A DNA stretch of 33,562 bases from Candidatus Kaiserbacteria bacterium GW2011_GWA2_52_12 (lineage in GTDB: Bacteria; Patescibacteriota; Minisyncoccia; Phycocordibacterales; UBA2100). The stretch covers positions 1-33,562 of the forward strand of contig LCQW01000007.1 of NCBI GenBank assembly GCA_001004345.1, written 5' to 3'. The position numbers were made by a program, and so were the translations under genes. This document shows positions 22,233 to 29,671 of the stretch, in pieces (position 1 is the first letter of the stretch; every line of letters starts with the position of its first letter). Under the pieces are notes generated by a model. The model was not told the origin of the DNA, ran no database searches, and saw only the letters and a list, made by a program, of their open reading frames with translations.

Positions 22233-24719
22233 TCAAGCTTCCGCGTCAGGAGTTTCGAAAACGACGAATGATGCGACCTGATCCCCTTCGCGCATTTTCA
22301 TGACGCGCACGCCCTGCGTCGCGCGTGAGAGCGTCGGTATCTCATCGAGGCCGGTGCGAATGGTCTGCGATTTCTTTGACATCGCGACGAGTTCGCCACC
22401 CTTCGTGAGCACGGCGCCACCGACGAGCTGTTTCGTCTTTGTGGTGATGGACATCGTCTTGATACCGCTGCCACCGCGCCCCTGTATCTTGTATTCGGAA
22501 AGTTTCGTCTTCTTACCATAGCCGGTCGAAGAGAGCACGAGTAATTCCGCGTCTTTCGCCTCCTTCGGTACAACACCGGTGCCGACGATGGCATCTCCGC
22601 TCCGCAATTTCATACCACGGACGCCGGCAGCTTGCCTGCCCATTTCGCGCACGTTCTTTTCATCAAAACGGATGGCCAGACCCTTCGTGGTAACGAGGAC
22701 GACACTGTCGCCTTTGCGGACGAACTGCGCGGAAATCAGAGCATCACCCTTGTCGAGATTTATTGCTATCAAACCGCTCCGGCGGACTTCATAGAATTTG
22801 TTTGCGGCGCTCTTTTTTACGGTCCCATCCCGCGTCGTCATGATGAGCGATAGTCCTTCGACTATCTTCTTCTCTTTTGGCATTGCGAGAATCGACGTGA
22901 TATTCTCGCTCCCCTCGAGTGAGAGGTAATTCATGATGGATTTGCCCTTGGTGGCGCGTTTTCCTTCCGGCAGATCGTACATTTTGAGCTGATACACCTT
23001 GCCGCGATCCGAGAAGAAAAGGAGGTCGCTGTGTGCGCTTGCGGTCAGGAATTGCGTCACGAAATCCTCTTCTTTCGTATCGAGGTCGACGACGCCCACG
23101 CCCCCGCGCCTCTGGCGGCGGTATTCGGCCGGATTGGTGCGCTTGATGTAGCCGCCGGAGGTCAAGACGAGCACCGATTCCTCGTCGGCGATCAAGTCCT
23201 CGGCGGAGAGGATGGTCGCTCCGCGCTTCACGATCTTGGTGCGGCGGTCGTCGCCGTACTTCTCGATGACTTCGCGGATCTCTTTTTTAATCAAGTCCAT
23301 CAATTTTTTCGGACTTTTCAAGAGGGAAGTCAGCTCTTCGATAAGCATCTGTACTTCCTTCAGCTCATCTTCCACTTTCTTGCGTTCGAGGCCAGCGAGC
23401 TTCTGCAGGCGCATGTCGAGGATCGCACCCGCCTGGATCTCGGAGAATTTAAATGTCTTCATCAATCCTTGGCGTGCGTCGTCGACATCCTTGGATTTCT
23501 TGATGAGCTTGATGATCTCGTCGATATGGTCGAGCGCCTTTTTGAGGCCGAGCAAGATGTGTTCGCGTGCCTGCGCTTTCGCAAGATCGAACCTGGTGCG
23601 GCGCGTGACGATCTCTTTGCGATGCAGGATGAAATATTCGAGCAGTGCTTTCAGCGAGAGTGTTTGTGGCACGCCGTCCACAAGCGCGACGACGTTGTAG
23701 TGGAAGGTCTCTTCGAGCTGCGTGTGTTTGTAGAGATAATTCAAGACCGTCTGCGCATTGGCGTTGTTCTTCAATTCGACGACCACACGAATGTCTTTTG
23801 TCGATTCATCGCGGATGTCGCGCACGCCCTCGAGTTTTTTTTCATGCACAAGGTCGGCGACCTTGGTGAGCAAGTCGGATTTATTTACACGGAAGGGAAT
23901 TGAGGTGATGATGATCTGGTAATCCCCTTTCTTTCCTTCGACAATTTCCGCGTCGCCGCGTACGACGACCGGTCCGCGGCCCGTCGCATACGCGTGCGCC
24001 ATGTCTTTTTGATTGAACGCGATGCAGCCGGTCGGAAAATCCGGGCCTTGTACGAACTTGAGTAAATCGTCCGTCGTCGCTTCGGGATTTTCTATCAGAT
24101 GAACAGTCGCTTCGCACACTTCGCGCAGATTGTGCGGCGGAATATTGGTGGCCATGCCGACCGCGATGCCGAGCGTGCCGTTCAAGAGAAGGTTCGGGAT
24201 GGCCGCCGGCAAGACCGTAGGCTCCGTCTTCGTGTTGTCGTAGTTGGCCGCGTACTCGACGGTGTCTTTGTCGATGTCGCGCAACATCTCTCCCGCGAGG
24301 CGCGCCATTTTGGCCTCGGTGTAGCGGTATGCCGCCGCGCCATCGCCGTCGATCGAGCCGAAGTTGCCTTGTCCGATGATGAGTGGATAGCGCATCGTAA
24401 AATCCTGCGCCATCTTGACCATCGCATCGTACACTGACGTGTCACCATGCGGATGGTATTTGCCGAGGACATCGCCGACGACCGTCGCCGACTTGCGCGT
24501 CTTTGCAGACACCGTAAGACCAGCCTCTTGCATCGCGTATAGAATGCGCCGGTGGACCGGCTTCAGACCATCGCGCACGTCCGGCAGCGCGCGCGCCGTG
24601 ATGACCGACATCGCGTAGTCGAGATACGACTCACGCATTTCTGTCGTGATAGAGCGCGACACAATTCCCTTTACTGGCACCGTATGTACTGGTGCCTTGT
24701 CATCCTTTTTCGCCGCCAT
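22233..24719 (-). CDS. gyrA: DNA gyrase subunit A
   Basis: Subunit A of the type IIA topoisomerase that introduces negative supercoils; it carries the DNA-cleaving tyrosine. The 828-residue product has [16 protein letters not shown] (43-58), the quinolone-determining helix [17 protein letters not shown], the catalytic Tyr133 in AAYRYTE and a long coiled-coil/tower region. A C-terminal beta-pinwheel contains a GyrA box QRRGGVG near residue 535, which separates it from ParC. At the position of E. coli Ser83 there is Thr, and the Asp87 equivalent is kept. An extended -10 box lies 6 nt before the ATG, so its mRNA may be leaderless. gyrB is not in the window. Confidence 0.96.
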   Translation of the reverse strand: MAAKKDDKAPVHTVPVKGIVSRSITTEMRESYLDYAMSVITARALPDVRDGLKPVHRRILYAMQEAGLTVSAKTRKSATVVGDVLGKYHPHGDTSVYDAMVKMAQDFTMRYPLIIGQGNFGSIDGDGAAAYRYTEAKMARLAGEMLRDIDKDTVEYAANYDNTKTEPTVLPAAIPNLLLNGTLGIAVGMATNIPPHNLREVCEATVHLIENPEATTDDLLKFVQGPDFPTGCIAFNQKDMAHAYATGRGPVVVRGDAEIVEGKKGDYQIIITSIPFRVNKSDLLTKVADLVHEKKLEGVRDIRDESTKDIRVVVELKNNANAQTVLNYLYKHTQLEETFHYNVVALVDGVPQTLSLKALLEYFILHRKEIVTRRTRFDLAKAQAREHILLGLKKALDHIDEIIKLIKKSKDVDDARQGLMKTFKFSEIQAGAILDMRLQKLAGLERKKVEDELKEVQMLIEELTSLLKSPKKLMDLIKKEIREVIEKYGDDRRTKIVKRGATILSAEDLIADEESVLVLTSGGYIKRTNPAEYRRQRRGGVGVVDLDTKEEDFVTQFLTASAHSDLLFFSDRGKVYQLKMYDLPEGKRATKGKSIMNYLSLEGSENITSILAMPKEKKIVEGLSLIMTTRDGTVKKSAANKFYEVRRSGLIAINLDKGDALISAQFVRKGDSVVLVTTKGLAIRFDEKNVREMGRQAAGVRGMKLRSGDAIVGTGVVPKEAKDAELLVLSSTGYGKKTKLSEYKIQGRGGSGIKTMSITTKTKQLVGGAVLTKGGELVAMSKKSQTIRTGLDEIPTLSRATQGVRVMKMREGDQVASFVVFETPDAEA

Positions 24720-24725
24720 TATTTA

Positions 24726-24734
24726 ATTTTACCA
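24726..24734 (-). promoter_or_regulatory. gyrA extended -10 promoter, leaderless geometry
   Basis: Minus strand TG-G-TAAAAT; the -10 hexamer is 24731-24726. Six nt (TAAATA) separate it from the ATG, and there is no Shine-Dalgarno. Confidence 0.5.
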
Positions 24735-24756
24735 TACATTGAGCCATAAATCACGC

Positions 24757-24785
24757 TTGACAAATATGTTCCCCGGTGATGGAAT
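24757..24785 (+). promoter_or_regulatory. Promoter of the small membrane protein gene
   Basis: Perfect -35 TTGACA (24757-24762), 17-bp spacer, -10 TGGAAT (24780-24785). Confidence 0.6.
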
Positions 24786-24813
24786 GTTAAAGGTTCCCCG
24801 GATGGAGGTGGTC

Positions 24814-24957
24814 ATGACCGTAATAATCGACGAGTTCGTCCGTGCCATGACGGATACGCTCAGGCGTTCGTGGAAAATCTACGCGTACATTTTTTGTGCC
24901 TTCTTGATTGTCTTGTTCGTCTTAACGGCTGGTGACGTCGTCTGGCGAATGTTCTAA
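24814..24957 (+). CDS. Small single-helix membrane protein, unknown function
   Basis: A 47-residue protein: an amphipathic N-terminal stretch (MTVIIDEFVRAMTDTLRRSW) followed by one membrane helix (about 22-42, YIFCAFLIVLFVLTAGDVVW). The start is fixed by GGAGGT placed 5 nt before the ATG. A promoter with a perfect -35 box and a 15-bp terminator frame the gene as its own transcription unit. That is good evidence it is real despite its size. It is divergent from gyrA. Confidence 0.65.
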   Translation: MTVIIDEFVRAMTDTLRRSWKIYAYIFCAFLIVLFVLTAGDVVWRMF

Positions 24958-24986
24958 CACGCCGAAAACAGGTCGCGCGTATCGGC

Positions 24987-25028
24987 AGAGGGCCGTCATC
25001 CAAAGGATGACGGCCCTCTATCTTTTTT
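24987..25028 (+). terminator. Strong intrinsic terminator, 15-bp stem
   Basis: AGAGGGCCGTCATCC, loop AAA and its exact complement (24987-25019), followed by ATCTTTTTT. It lies between convergent genes and touches the stop codon of the leftward one. Confidence 0.9.
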
Positions 25029-25398
25029 AATTCGTGGTCGTATTCGTAAATTGATCGGTGTCCGCGCCCGGTTGCACATTCACCTGCTGCTGCGTTTGCA
25101 TCTGATCCGACGTGTTGCTGTTGCGGATGTCCTGCAAGTCTTGCTGATTCTGCGCAGTGCCGTTGTAAATATTATTTAATTGATCTTGCGCCTGTTTCAC
25201 CGACGAAGAATTGAATTGATTTTGCACTCCCCCGCTCAAATTTAATTGTTGCGTTCCTTTTTGAATATTGCGAAAAAAGAAGAATGCCCATGCCACGAGG
25301 AGTATAACGACGACCGATATGGCGATCCCGCTCGCGACCACGACGCGTTCGTCTTTCGGCTTATCTTTCAACTTGTCTATTGCGCTTTGTTCTGCCAT
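25027..25398 (-). CDS. Single-pass membrane protein with Gln/Asn-rich exterior, unknown function
   Basis: From MAEQSAIDK (25398) the product is 123 residues: a charged cytoplasmic N-terminus (KLKDKPKDE), one membrane helix (about 22-43, VVVASGIAISVVVILLVAWAFFFF), then a low-complexity tail rich in Gln, Asn, Ser and Thr. The ATG follows the stop of the metallo-beta-lactamase-like gene by 1 nt, so the two form an operon. No family is recognised. The layout is that of a small surface or envelope protein. Confidence 0.65.
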   Translation of the reverse strand: MAEQSAIDKLKDKPKDERVVVASGIAISVVVILLVAWAFFFFRNIQKGTQQLNLSGGVQNQFNSSSVKQAQDQLNNIYNGTAQNQQDLQDIRNSNTSDQMQTQQQVNVQPGADTDQFTNTTTN

Positions 25399-25399
25399 G

Positions 25400-26017
25400 T
25401 TATGCACTCAATACTACCACCTCGCTTTCTTTGCCGACGAGATCACGGGGTTTGATGGTGAGTTTGTCGACCGGCTTCACATCTTCTCCGGTCTCTTTCA
25501 GGAATTGCTTGAGCGTCTTATCATCGTAGAGTATTGGAATAATGATCTTCGCTTCGAGTTTGACCGCAAGCTTCTGCGCTTCGGCCGGATTCAGCACACC
25601 AGCGCCGCCGACGGGAATAATGAGCACGTCAGGTGCATCCATTTCAAGTACGTCGGGCGGCAGGTCCATATCGCCGAGCGCACCGAGGTAGAGCAGCGAT
25701 AGGCCGTCGAAGTGGGTCGAATACAATGTATTCGTGCGTGGTTCGCCGCCGTATTTTGAACCCGACGGGAAGGCCGCCACGGTGATGTCCTTTATTTCAT
25801 ACTCGCCGGAGCCCTGAATAATGAACGGCTGTTTATCGCCACGCCCTGCCTCCTCCGCGCCGTTCATGTCGGGATGATTGAGAGAAATGAACGCGACATC
25901 AGCGCCAAAATTGGTCGGCTTGAAATTCTTGGATTGCTTGGATACCGGCCCAAAAACGAGCGTCGTATCCCCCGCCGCCGCACGTATGCAGGCACCTTCG
26001 TGAAATGTGAGGATCAT
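25400..26017 (-). CDS. Metallo-beta-lactamase-fold protein (UlaG-like), metal site degenerate
   Basis: From MILTFHEGACIR (26017) the product is 205 residues. It has the UlaG-type MBL fold order: the first strand ILTFHEGACIRAAAGDTTLVFGP, then FISLNHPDMNG where active members have TH-x-H-x-DH, EIKDITVAAFPS, LLYLGALGD, LIIPVGGAGVLNPAEAQKL and a C-terminal strand pair. Only one His of the usual metal-binding cluster is evident, so hydrolase activity is doubtful. The start is supported by a -10 box (TATACT at 26031-26026) 8 nt upstream. It is co-transcribed with the following small membrane protein gene. Confidence 0.75.
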   Translation of the reverse strand: MILTFHEGACIRAAAGDTTLVFGPVSKQSKNFKPTNFGADVAFISLNHPDMNGAEEAGRGDKQPFIIQGSGEYEIKDITVAAFPSGSKYGGEPRTNTLYSTHFDGLSLLYLGALGDMDLPPDVLEMDAPDVLIIPVGGAGVLNPAEAQKLAVKLEAKIIIPILYDDKTLKQFLKETGEDVKPVDKLTIKPRDLVGKESEVVVLSA

Positions 26018-26118
26018 ACTAAGTAAGTATACCCGTTTACGGCGGACTTGACAGTATGACATCATGGTAATAGGTTGGTGACAGTCAACACCAGCGGAAG
26101 GAATGTTATTTAAAATCC

Positions 26119-26162
26119 AAAAGTGGACTGTTTTGAGGGGTTTTAAACTTTAAAAGTGGACT
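26119..26162 (+). repeat. Two 11-bp direct repeats at an IS end
   Basis: AAAAGTGGACT at 26119-26129 and again at 26152-26162, 33 bp apart. Short direct repeats upstream of a transposase fragment look like the transposase-binding end of an insertion sequence. Confidence 0.5.
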
Positions 26163-26191
26163 CAGGGACGGGGCGATTCCAGCCCATACTG

Positions 26192-26216
26192 GCAGTTATT
26201 TCTCACGAATAACTGC
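26192..26216. repeat. Hairpin before the transposase fragment
   Basis: GCAGTTATT (26192-26200) and AATAACTGC (26208-26216) form a perfect 9-bp stem 2 nt before the ATG at 26219. Such a structure could limit translation of a transposase. Confidence 0.5.
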
Positions 26217-26218
26217 AT

Positions 26219-26386
26219 ATGTCTCAAGTCCACAAGCGTCTCAGTGACGCGCAGATTATTACCATCCTCACGCAGTACGACGAAAAAAAGATCCCTGCCG
26301 CAGATGCACAAGCGAAGCTCGGCGTGAAGCGCAGCAAATTCTTCCGCCTGCTGAAGGAGTTTCAAATCCCCAAGGCGAATCCCTAA
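26219..26386 (+). pseudogene. Truncated transposase/integrase, N-terminal HTH only
   Basis: A 55-residue frame starting MSQVHKRLSDAQIITIL contains a helix-turn-helix (IPAADAQAKLGVKRSKFFRLLKEF, about 25-48) of the kind found at the N-terminus of rve-type IS transposases. It then runs straight into the palindrome of the neighbouring RAYT element, which supplies the last residues (IPKANP) and the stop. No catalytic DDE domain follows on either side of the RAYT. I infer an insertion sequence cut short by arrival of the RAYT element or by an accompanying deletion. Confidence 0.6.
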
Positions 26387-26404
26387 GGCGTCGCCTTGGG
26401 GATT
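26365..26404 (+). repeat. REP-like palindrome (family 2, copy B) with a duplicated left arm
   Basis: The full hairpin is AATCCCTAAGGCG, T, CGCCTTGGGGATT (26378-26404). It is preceded directly by an extra left arm AATCCCCAAGGCG (26365-26377). It ends 3 nt before the stop codon of the second RAYT gene. Confidence 0.9.
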
Positions 26405-26407
26405 TTC

Positions 26408-27079
26408 TTAACCGAGATTCTCGTAATATTGCAGAGCATCAAATAGTAGTTCTCTTGGTGGGGCCATTTCGCTCCGCAATACACCCATCCAACAAGGATC
26501 GAGTATCGCTTTTTCAGGACGAGCGCTCCCAAAATAATCTGGATAACTTGAGTATGGGTAAGCTATCAAATTCTTCTCAAGGTTTTTTATCGACCTAACC
26601 ACGCCCTGCTTCCAACCTCTCTCGAAAATTTCGACCGAGTTCAAATGTATGTACTGGGCGACGTGTCTAAAATACTTATCATCATGCACGTGACGAGACC
26701 GAAACGGCTTCAAAAACAGATTTCCTATCCGCTCATGTTTGATATTAAAATACATCGTGTAGCTCGTTCCGAGTTTATGCATAAATTTCGTAATACCACC
26801 TTCAGAGTGTTCCCTTAATAGCAGGTGAAAGTGGTTCGGCATCAAACAATACGCCCCTATTTCCACCAACAGTTCGCCCCGCGCACGTTCAAAAAATCTG
26901 TCGTGCTCGAAATGTTTAATGTTAAATCTGTTGGTAGATTCCGCATTATTACTCAAGTATATAGTCTGGACGAACCGACGATAATCATTGTCCGATTCAA
27001 AAACCGTACGTTTATCTACTCCGCGGTTGTAACAGTGATACCATTCGTCAACGGCAAACTGTTCCCTTCGGTAAGCCAT
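26408..27079 (-). CDS. REP-associated tyrosine transposase (RAYT, Y1_Tnp), family 2
   Basis: From MAYRREQFAV (27079) the product is 223 residues. It has YHCYNRGVDKRTVF (14-27), the HUH motif CLMPNHFHLLLRE (H83, H85), GGITKFMHKLGTSYTMYFN, and the catalytic Tyr in AQYIHLNSVEI (Y143). All catalytic features are intact. It is clearly homologous to the family-1 RAYT at 21.2 kb, but the two differ widely in sequence and are flanked by unrelated palindromes, so they are separate lineages. A GTG start 18 nt upstream is an alternative. The C-terminal part (about 160-223) lacks features I can assign. Confidence 0.92.
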   Translation of the reverse strand: MAYRREQFAVDEWYHCYNRGVDKRTVFESDNDYRRFVQTIYLSNNAESTNRFNIKHFEHDRFFERARGELLVEIGAYCLMPNHFHLLLREHSEGGITKFMHKLGTSYTMYFNIKHERIGNLFLKPFRSRHVHDDKYFRHVAQYIHLNSVEIFERGWKQGVVRSIKNLEKNLIAYPYSSYPDYFGSARPEKAILDPCWMGVLRSEMAPPRELLFDALQYYENLG

Positions 27080-27101
27080 GCAAGAACATACTATCACAAA
27101 A

Positions 27102-27128
27102 AATCCTCAAGGCATCGCCTTGGGGATT
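27102..27128 (+). repeat. REP-like palindrome (family 2, copy C)
   Basis: AATCCTCAAGGCA, T, CGCCTTGGGGATT. The right arm is identical to copies A and B. The left arm has one C-to-T change that keeps a T-G pair and one mismatch at the inner end. It lies 22 nt upstream of the RAYT start codon. Confidence 0.88.
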
Positions 27129-27136
27129 CAGGCAGC

Positions 27137-27165
27137 TTGCCTTTCGGGCAGTCTTTCTATATATT
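27137..27165 (+). promoter_or_regulatory. rpsA promoter
   Basis: -35 TTGCCT (27137-27142), 17-bp spacer, -10 TATATT (27160-27165), giving a leader of about 98 nt. The -35 box starts 8 bp beyond the right palindrome of the RAYT element. Confidence 0.6.
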
Positions 27166-27203
27166 GTACGAACGCCGATAGGGCGATTATTAATTAATAG
27201 AAG

Positions 27204-27261
27204 CGCTCGGTAAGGCTTCCCTGCACACAGTCACGGTAGCGTAGGCAGGATAGTCCGAGCG
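27204..27261 (+). promoter_or_regulatory. Structured 5' leader of rpsA
   Basis: CGCTCGG (27204-27210) pairs with CCGAGCG (27255-27261), enclosing CCTGC (27220-27224) paired with GCAGG (27245-27249). The outer stem ends 8 nt before the ATG, where a ribosome-binding site would lie; no strong Shine-Dalgarno is seen. S1 is known to repress its own mRNA in other bacteria, so this may be an autoregulatory site. Confidence 0.45.
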
Positions 27262-27269
27262 TCAATATA

Positions 27270-28397
27270 ATGGCAATAGAAACAGAGGGGGTTAAGCGTC
27301 TACATGACGAGGAAGAAGAGGGTGCGGTAGTCGTTGCAGAAAAGGAAGGACCGATGGCGGAGCTCTTGAAGAGTGCGCCGAAGCCGCCGACGACCGACGA
27401 TGTCGTCGAAGGTCCGGTCATTGCGATTGGGCGCGCGTGTGTATTTGTCGATCTGCATCCCTTCGGGACCGGAATTATTTTTGGCCGCGAATATCTCTCG
27501 GCGCGCGAGACATTAAAAAATGTCAATGTTGGTGATACGGTCACCGCGAAGATCATCGGCACCGACAACGCCGACGGATACATCGAGCTCTCGCTCCGCG
27601 AGGCTCGTCAGGCCCTCATATGGGGCGAGGCGGAAATGGCAGTGCAAAAGAAATCGTTGTTTGAATTGGCTATCACCGATGCCAACAAAGGCGGACTCAT
27701 CATCAACTGGAACGGTATCCAGGGATTCCTCCCGGCATCGCAGCTTGCGCCCGCGCATTATCCGCGCGTGCCTGATGGCGATAAGGAGAAAATTTTTGCG
27801 GAGCTCAAGCGCATGGTCGGCCAAAAGCTCGATGTACAGATCATCACCGCAAATCCAAAGGAGCAGAAGCTTATCTTCAGCGAGAAGGGCGCCGGCGTCT
27901 CCGAGCGCACATCGCTCGTGGAGAAATATCATGTCGGCGATGTTGTGGGCGGCATCGTGACGGGAGCAACGGAATTCGGCGTCTTCATCAAGCTCGAAGA
28001 GGGCTTGGAAGGCCTCGTGCACATCTCCGAAATGGATTGGGCGCTCGTCGAGAATCCGAAGTCGCGCTACAAGGTGGGCGAAGCGGTCAAAGTGAAGGTC
28101 ATCGAGATCAAGGATGACAAAATCTCGCTTTCCATCAAAGCGCTGGCCGAAGATCCGTGGAAAGTTGCGGGGACAAAATATCACAAAGACCAAAAAGTTG
28201 ACGCGGTCGTCATCAAACACAACAAACACGGCGCGCTCGCATCGATCGAGGAAGGTGTCGCAGGATTGGTGCACATTTCCGAATTCGCTTCCGAAGAAGA
28301 ACTTCGAAGCCGTCTCGAACTTGGCAAGGTGTACCCGTTCATCATCACATTCTTCGAACCAAAGGAACGCAGGATGACTTTGAAGCCAGCACTGTAG
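27270..28397 (+). CDS. rpsA: Ribosomal protein S1 family, four S1 domains
   Basis: S1 brings mRNA to the 30S subunit. The 375-residue product has an acidic N-terminus (LHDEEEEG) and four OB-fold S1 repeats: about 40-110 (GTGIIFGREYL), 125-205 (GIQGFLPASQL), 220-290 (VVGGIVTGATEFGVFIKLEEGLEGLVHISEMDW) and 307-375 (GALASIEEGVAGLVHISEFA). Proteobacterial S1 has six repeats; four is common in other phyla. Repeats 3 and 4 are the most canonical. The gene has its own promoter, a structured leader and a strong terminator. Confidence 0.93.
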   Translation: MAIETEGVKRLHDEEEEGAVVVAEKEGPMAELLKSAPKPPTTDDVVEGPVIAIGRACVFVDLHPFGTGIIFGREYLSARETLKNVNVGDTVTAKIIGTDNADGYIELSLREARQALIWGEAEMAVQKKSLFELAITDANKGGLIINWNGIQGFLPASQLAPAHYPRVPDGDKEKIFAELKRMVGQKLDVQIITANPKEQKLIFSEKGAGVSERTSLVEKYHVGDVVGGIVTGATEFGVFIKLEEGLEGLVHISEMDWALVENPKSRYKVGEAVKVKVIEIKDDKISLSIKALAEDPWKVAGTKYHKDQKVDAVVIKHNKHGALASIEEGVAGLVHISEFASEEELRSRLELGKVYPFIITFFEPKERRMTLKPAL

Positions 28398-28421
28398 GAT
28401 TATTTCTGTCGCTGAAAAAAG

Positions 28422-28452
28422 AAAAACCGCCAGCATTTGACTGGCGGTTTTT
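28422..28452. terminator. Bidirectional intrinsic terminator
   Basis: AAAAACCGCCAG (28422-28433) and CTGGCGGTTTTT (28441-28452). The A/T flanks make it work for rpsA and for the convergent gene at 28463. Confidence 0.92.
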
Positions 28453-28462
28453 GGTGGACACG

Positions 28463-28864
28463 TCACGCGAATATTCGTGCGATGCGCATGCGAATAGCGA
28501 ACATAAGGAGAGCGCCGAACATTCGGACCTCGCGATACCGCGACGATGCGAAATAGTGTCGGTAGCCGCAATGGCACGTCAACCGCTCGTTGTGACCGGG
28601 ATATCCGTTGGGATAATCCGCCGATACATGATCGTCGTGCTGGAACAGGTAGAGCGGTAATCGACGCGGAGTTCCTTTTCGTTGGTCACCCTCGTCCCAT
28701 TCTCCCCAATCGACTTCGCCGATTTGCACGGGGAAAAACCGGAGCTTTGTGCGATCCTTCGCCGAGAGCGCGCCGCGGAAATCCTCCGCCATCTCGTCCC
28801 GTTTGTAAAATTTCGCCTTTTCCCGATTGGAAAAAAACGTATCGGCATCGAGAACCTTTTCCAT
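28463..28864 (-). CDS. Hypothetical protein with a CxC/His motif, unknown function
   Basis: A 133-residue protein that I do not recognise. The N-terminal half is charged (DTFFSNREKAKFYKRDEMAED). The middle has RFFPVQIGEVDWGEWDEGDQ, and a segment with HNERLTCHCGYRHYF contains two Cys and two His that could bind metal. The C-terminus (FGALLMFAIRMRIARIF) is hydrophobic with spaced Arg. GAGGAG lies just upstream of the ATG, and a shared terminator lies 11 nt after the stop, so it is a real single-gene unit. Confidence 0.7.
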   Translation of the reverse strand: MEKVLDADTFFSNREKAKFYKRDEMAEDFRGALSAKDRTKLRFFPVQIGEVDWGEWDEGDQRKGTPRRLPLYLFQHDDHVSADYPNGYPGHNERLTCHCGYRHYFASSRYREVRMFGALLMFAIRMRIARIFA

Positions 28865-28928
28865 TTCCTACTCCTCTGTTCGATTGACCTGCCACCACTC
28901 TACTTATTACTGGAATGGAGTCAACTTA

Positions 28929-28956
28929 TTGACACCCAGCACGCAATGCGTACCAT
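28929..28956 (+). promoter_or_regulatory. Promoter of the NTPase gene
   Basis: Perfect -35 TTGACA (28929-28934), 16-bp spacer, -10 TACCAT (28951-28956). Confidence 0.5.
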
Positions 28957-28989
28957 TCTACGCAGTTCAACTAACGAAAGGATGTGACT

Positions 28990-29583
28990 ATGGTTGCGGA
29001 AGGTGATGAAGATTGTAAACAAACTCTCCTGAAGATCGCACTTGGAAGTACGAGCAAGCTCAAGATCGAGGCAGTACGTTTGGCGTTTGCACATTTCGAA
29101 CGTCCCGTAGAAATTGTCACGGTCAAAGCCAAAAGCGGTATACCGGATCAGCCCGAAGGGTTTGATGTGATGCTGTATGGAGCGCAAGAGAGGGCTCGCG
29201 CCGCGCTCGTGACAACATCGGGCGCTCTCCTTGGTATCGGACTCGAGAGCGGCACCGTTTCGATCTTTAGCGACGTAACGCAGAAGGGTAAATACCCCTC
29301 ATTAGTAAGACTCTACTTTGATCCTGCAATCGCTGTCATTATCGATCGACACGGCAACGAATATGCCGGCTTCGGACCGGGGTTCCCTATCCCCAAGTGG
29401 GCAGTCGAAGAAGCGCTGGGGAGCGAGCTCGGCAAGGTCGTGATGAAGCGCGGTGCTAAAGACAAAAATCCAATGGCGTATTTTTCCAACGGGAAAATCG
29501 ATCGCACGGAAATTCTTTCGTCGGCCGTGAAAATGGCGCTCGCGGAGTATTTCAACCCCAAGCGCTATACCTATCACACATGA
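28990..29583 (+). CDS. YjjX/DUF84-type inosine/xanthosine triphosphatase
   Basis: This group hydrolyses non-canonical ITP and XTP to keep them out of RNA and DNA. The 197-residue product has the family's opening LKIALGSTSKLKIEAVRLAF (about 15-34) and SGIPDQPEGFDVMLYGAQERARAAL, which matches the YjjX 'SGVSDQPFG...GARNRARNAL' block. GIGLESG (the E-S-G metal/phosphate site) and a C-terminal SSAVKMALAEY helix also fit. AAGGA is 7 nt before the ATG at 28990; a GTG 6 nt upstream is too close to it. It has its own promoter and terminator and fits the salvage and house-cleaning genes at 5-6.5 kb. Confidence 0.82.
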   Translation: MVAEGDEDCKQTLLKIALGSTSKLKIEAVRLAFAHFERPVEIVTVKAKSGIPDQPEGFDVMLYGAQERARAALVTTSGALLGIGLESGTVSIFSDVTQKGKYPSLVRLYFDPAIAVIIDRHGNEYAGFGPGFPIPKWAVEEALGSELGKVVMKRGAKDKNPMAYFSNGKIDRTEILSSAVKMALAEYFNPKRYTYHT

Positions 29584-29592
29584 CCTGTTTCA

Positions 29593-29628
29593 ACCCCGCT
29601 GTGTATCTGCAGCGGGGTCATTCTTTTT
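29593..29628 (+). terminator. Intrinsic terminator
   Basis: ACCCCGCTG (29593-29601) and CAGCGGGGT (29610-29618), followed by CATTCTTTTT. Confidence 0.85.
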
Positions 29629-29671
29629 GTGTACACTGCAAGAAGAAATTGCGAACAAGAGGAGGACCCCA

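Larger units (their letters stand above)
26378..27128 (-). mobile_element. RAYT element framed by 27-bp palindromes (family 2)
   Basis: This 751-bp unit consists of one Y1 transposase gene and a palindrome at each end (26378-26404 and 27102-27128). It has the layout of a REP/RAYT module or a minimal IS200-like element. It sits next to an interrupted IS. A third palindrome of the same family lies in iscS, 21 kb away. Confidence 0.75.

Noticed and set aside
23031-23903. Open frame antisense to gyrA (290 codons)
   Set aside because: Shadow frame; no recognisable motifs, and gyrA is intact.
27513-28577. Long open frame antisense to rpsA (354 codons)
   Set aside because: Shadow of the S1 repeats; it also crosses the bidirectional terminator at 28422-28452.
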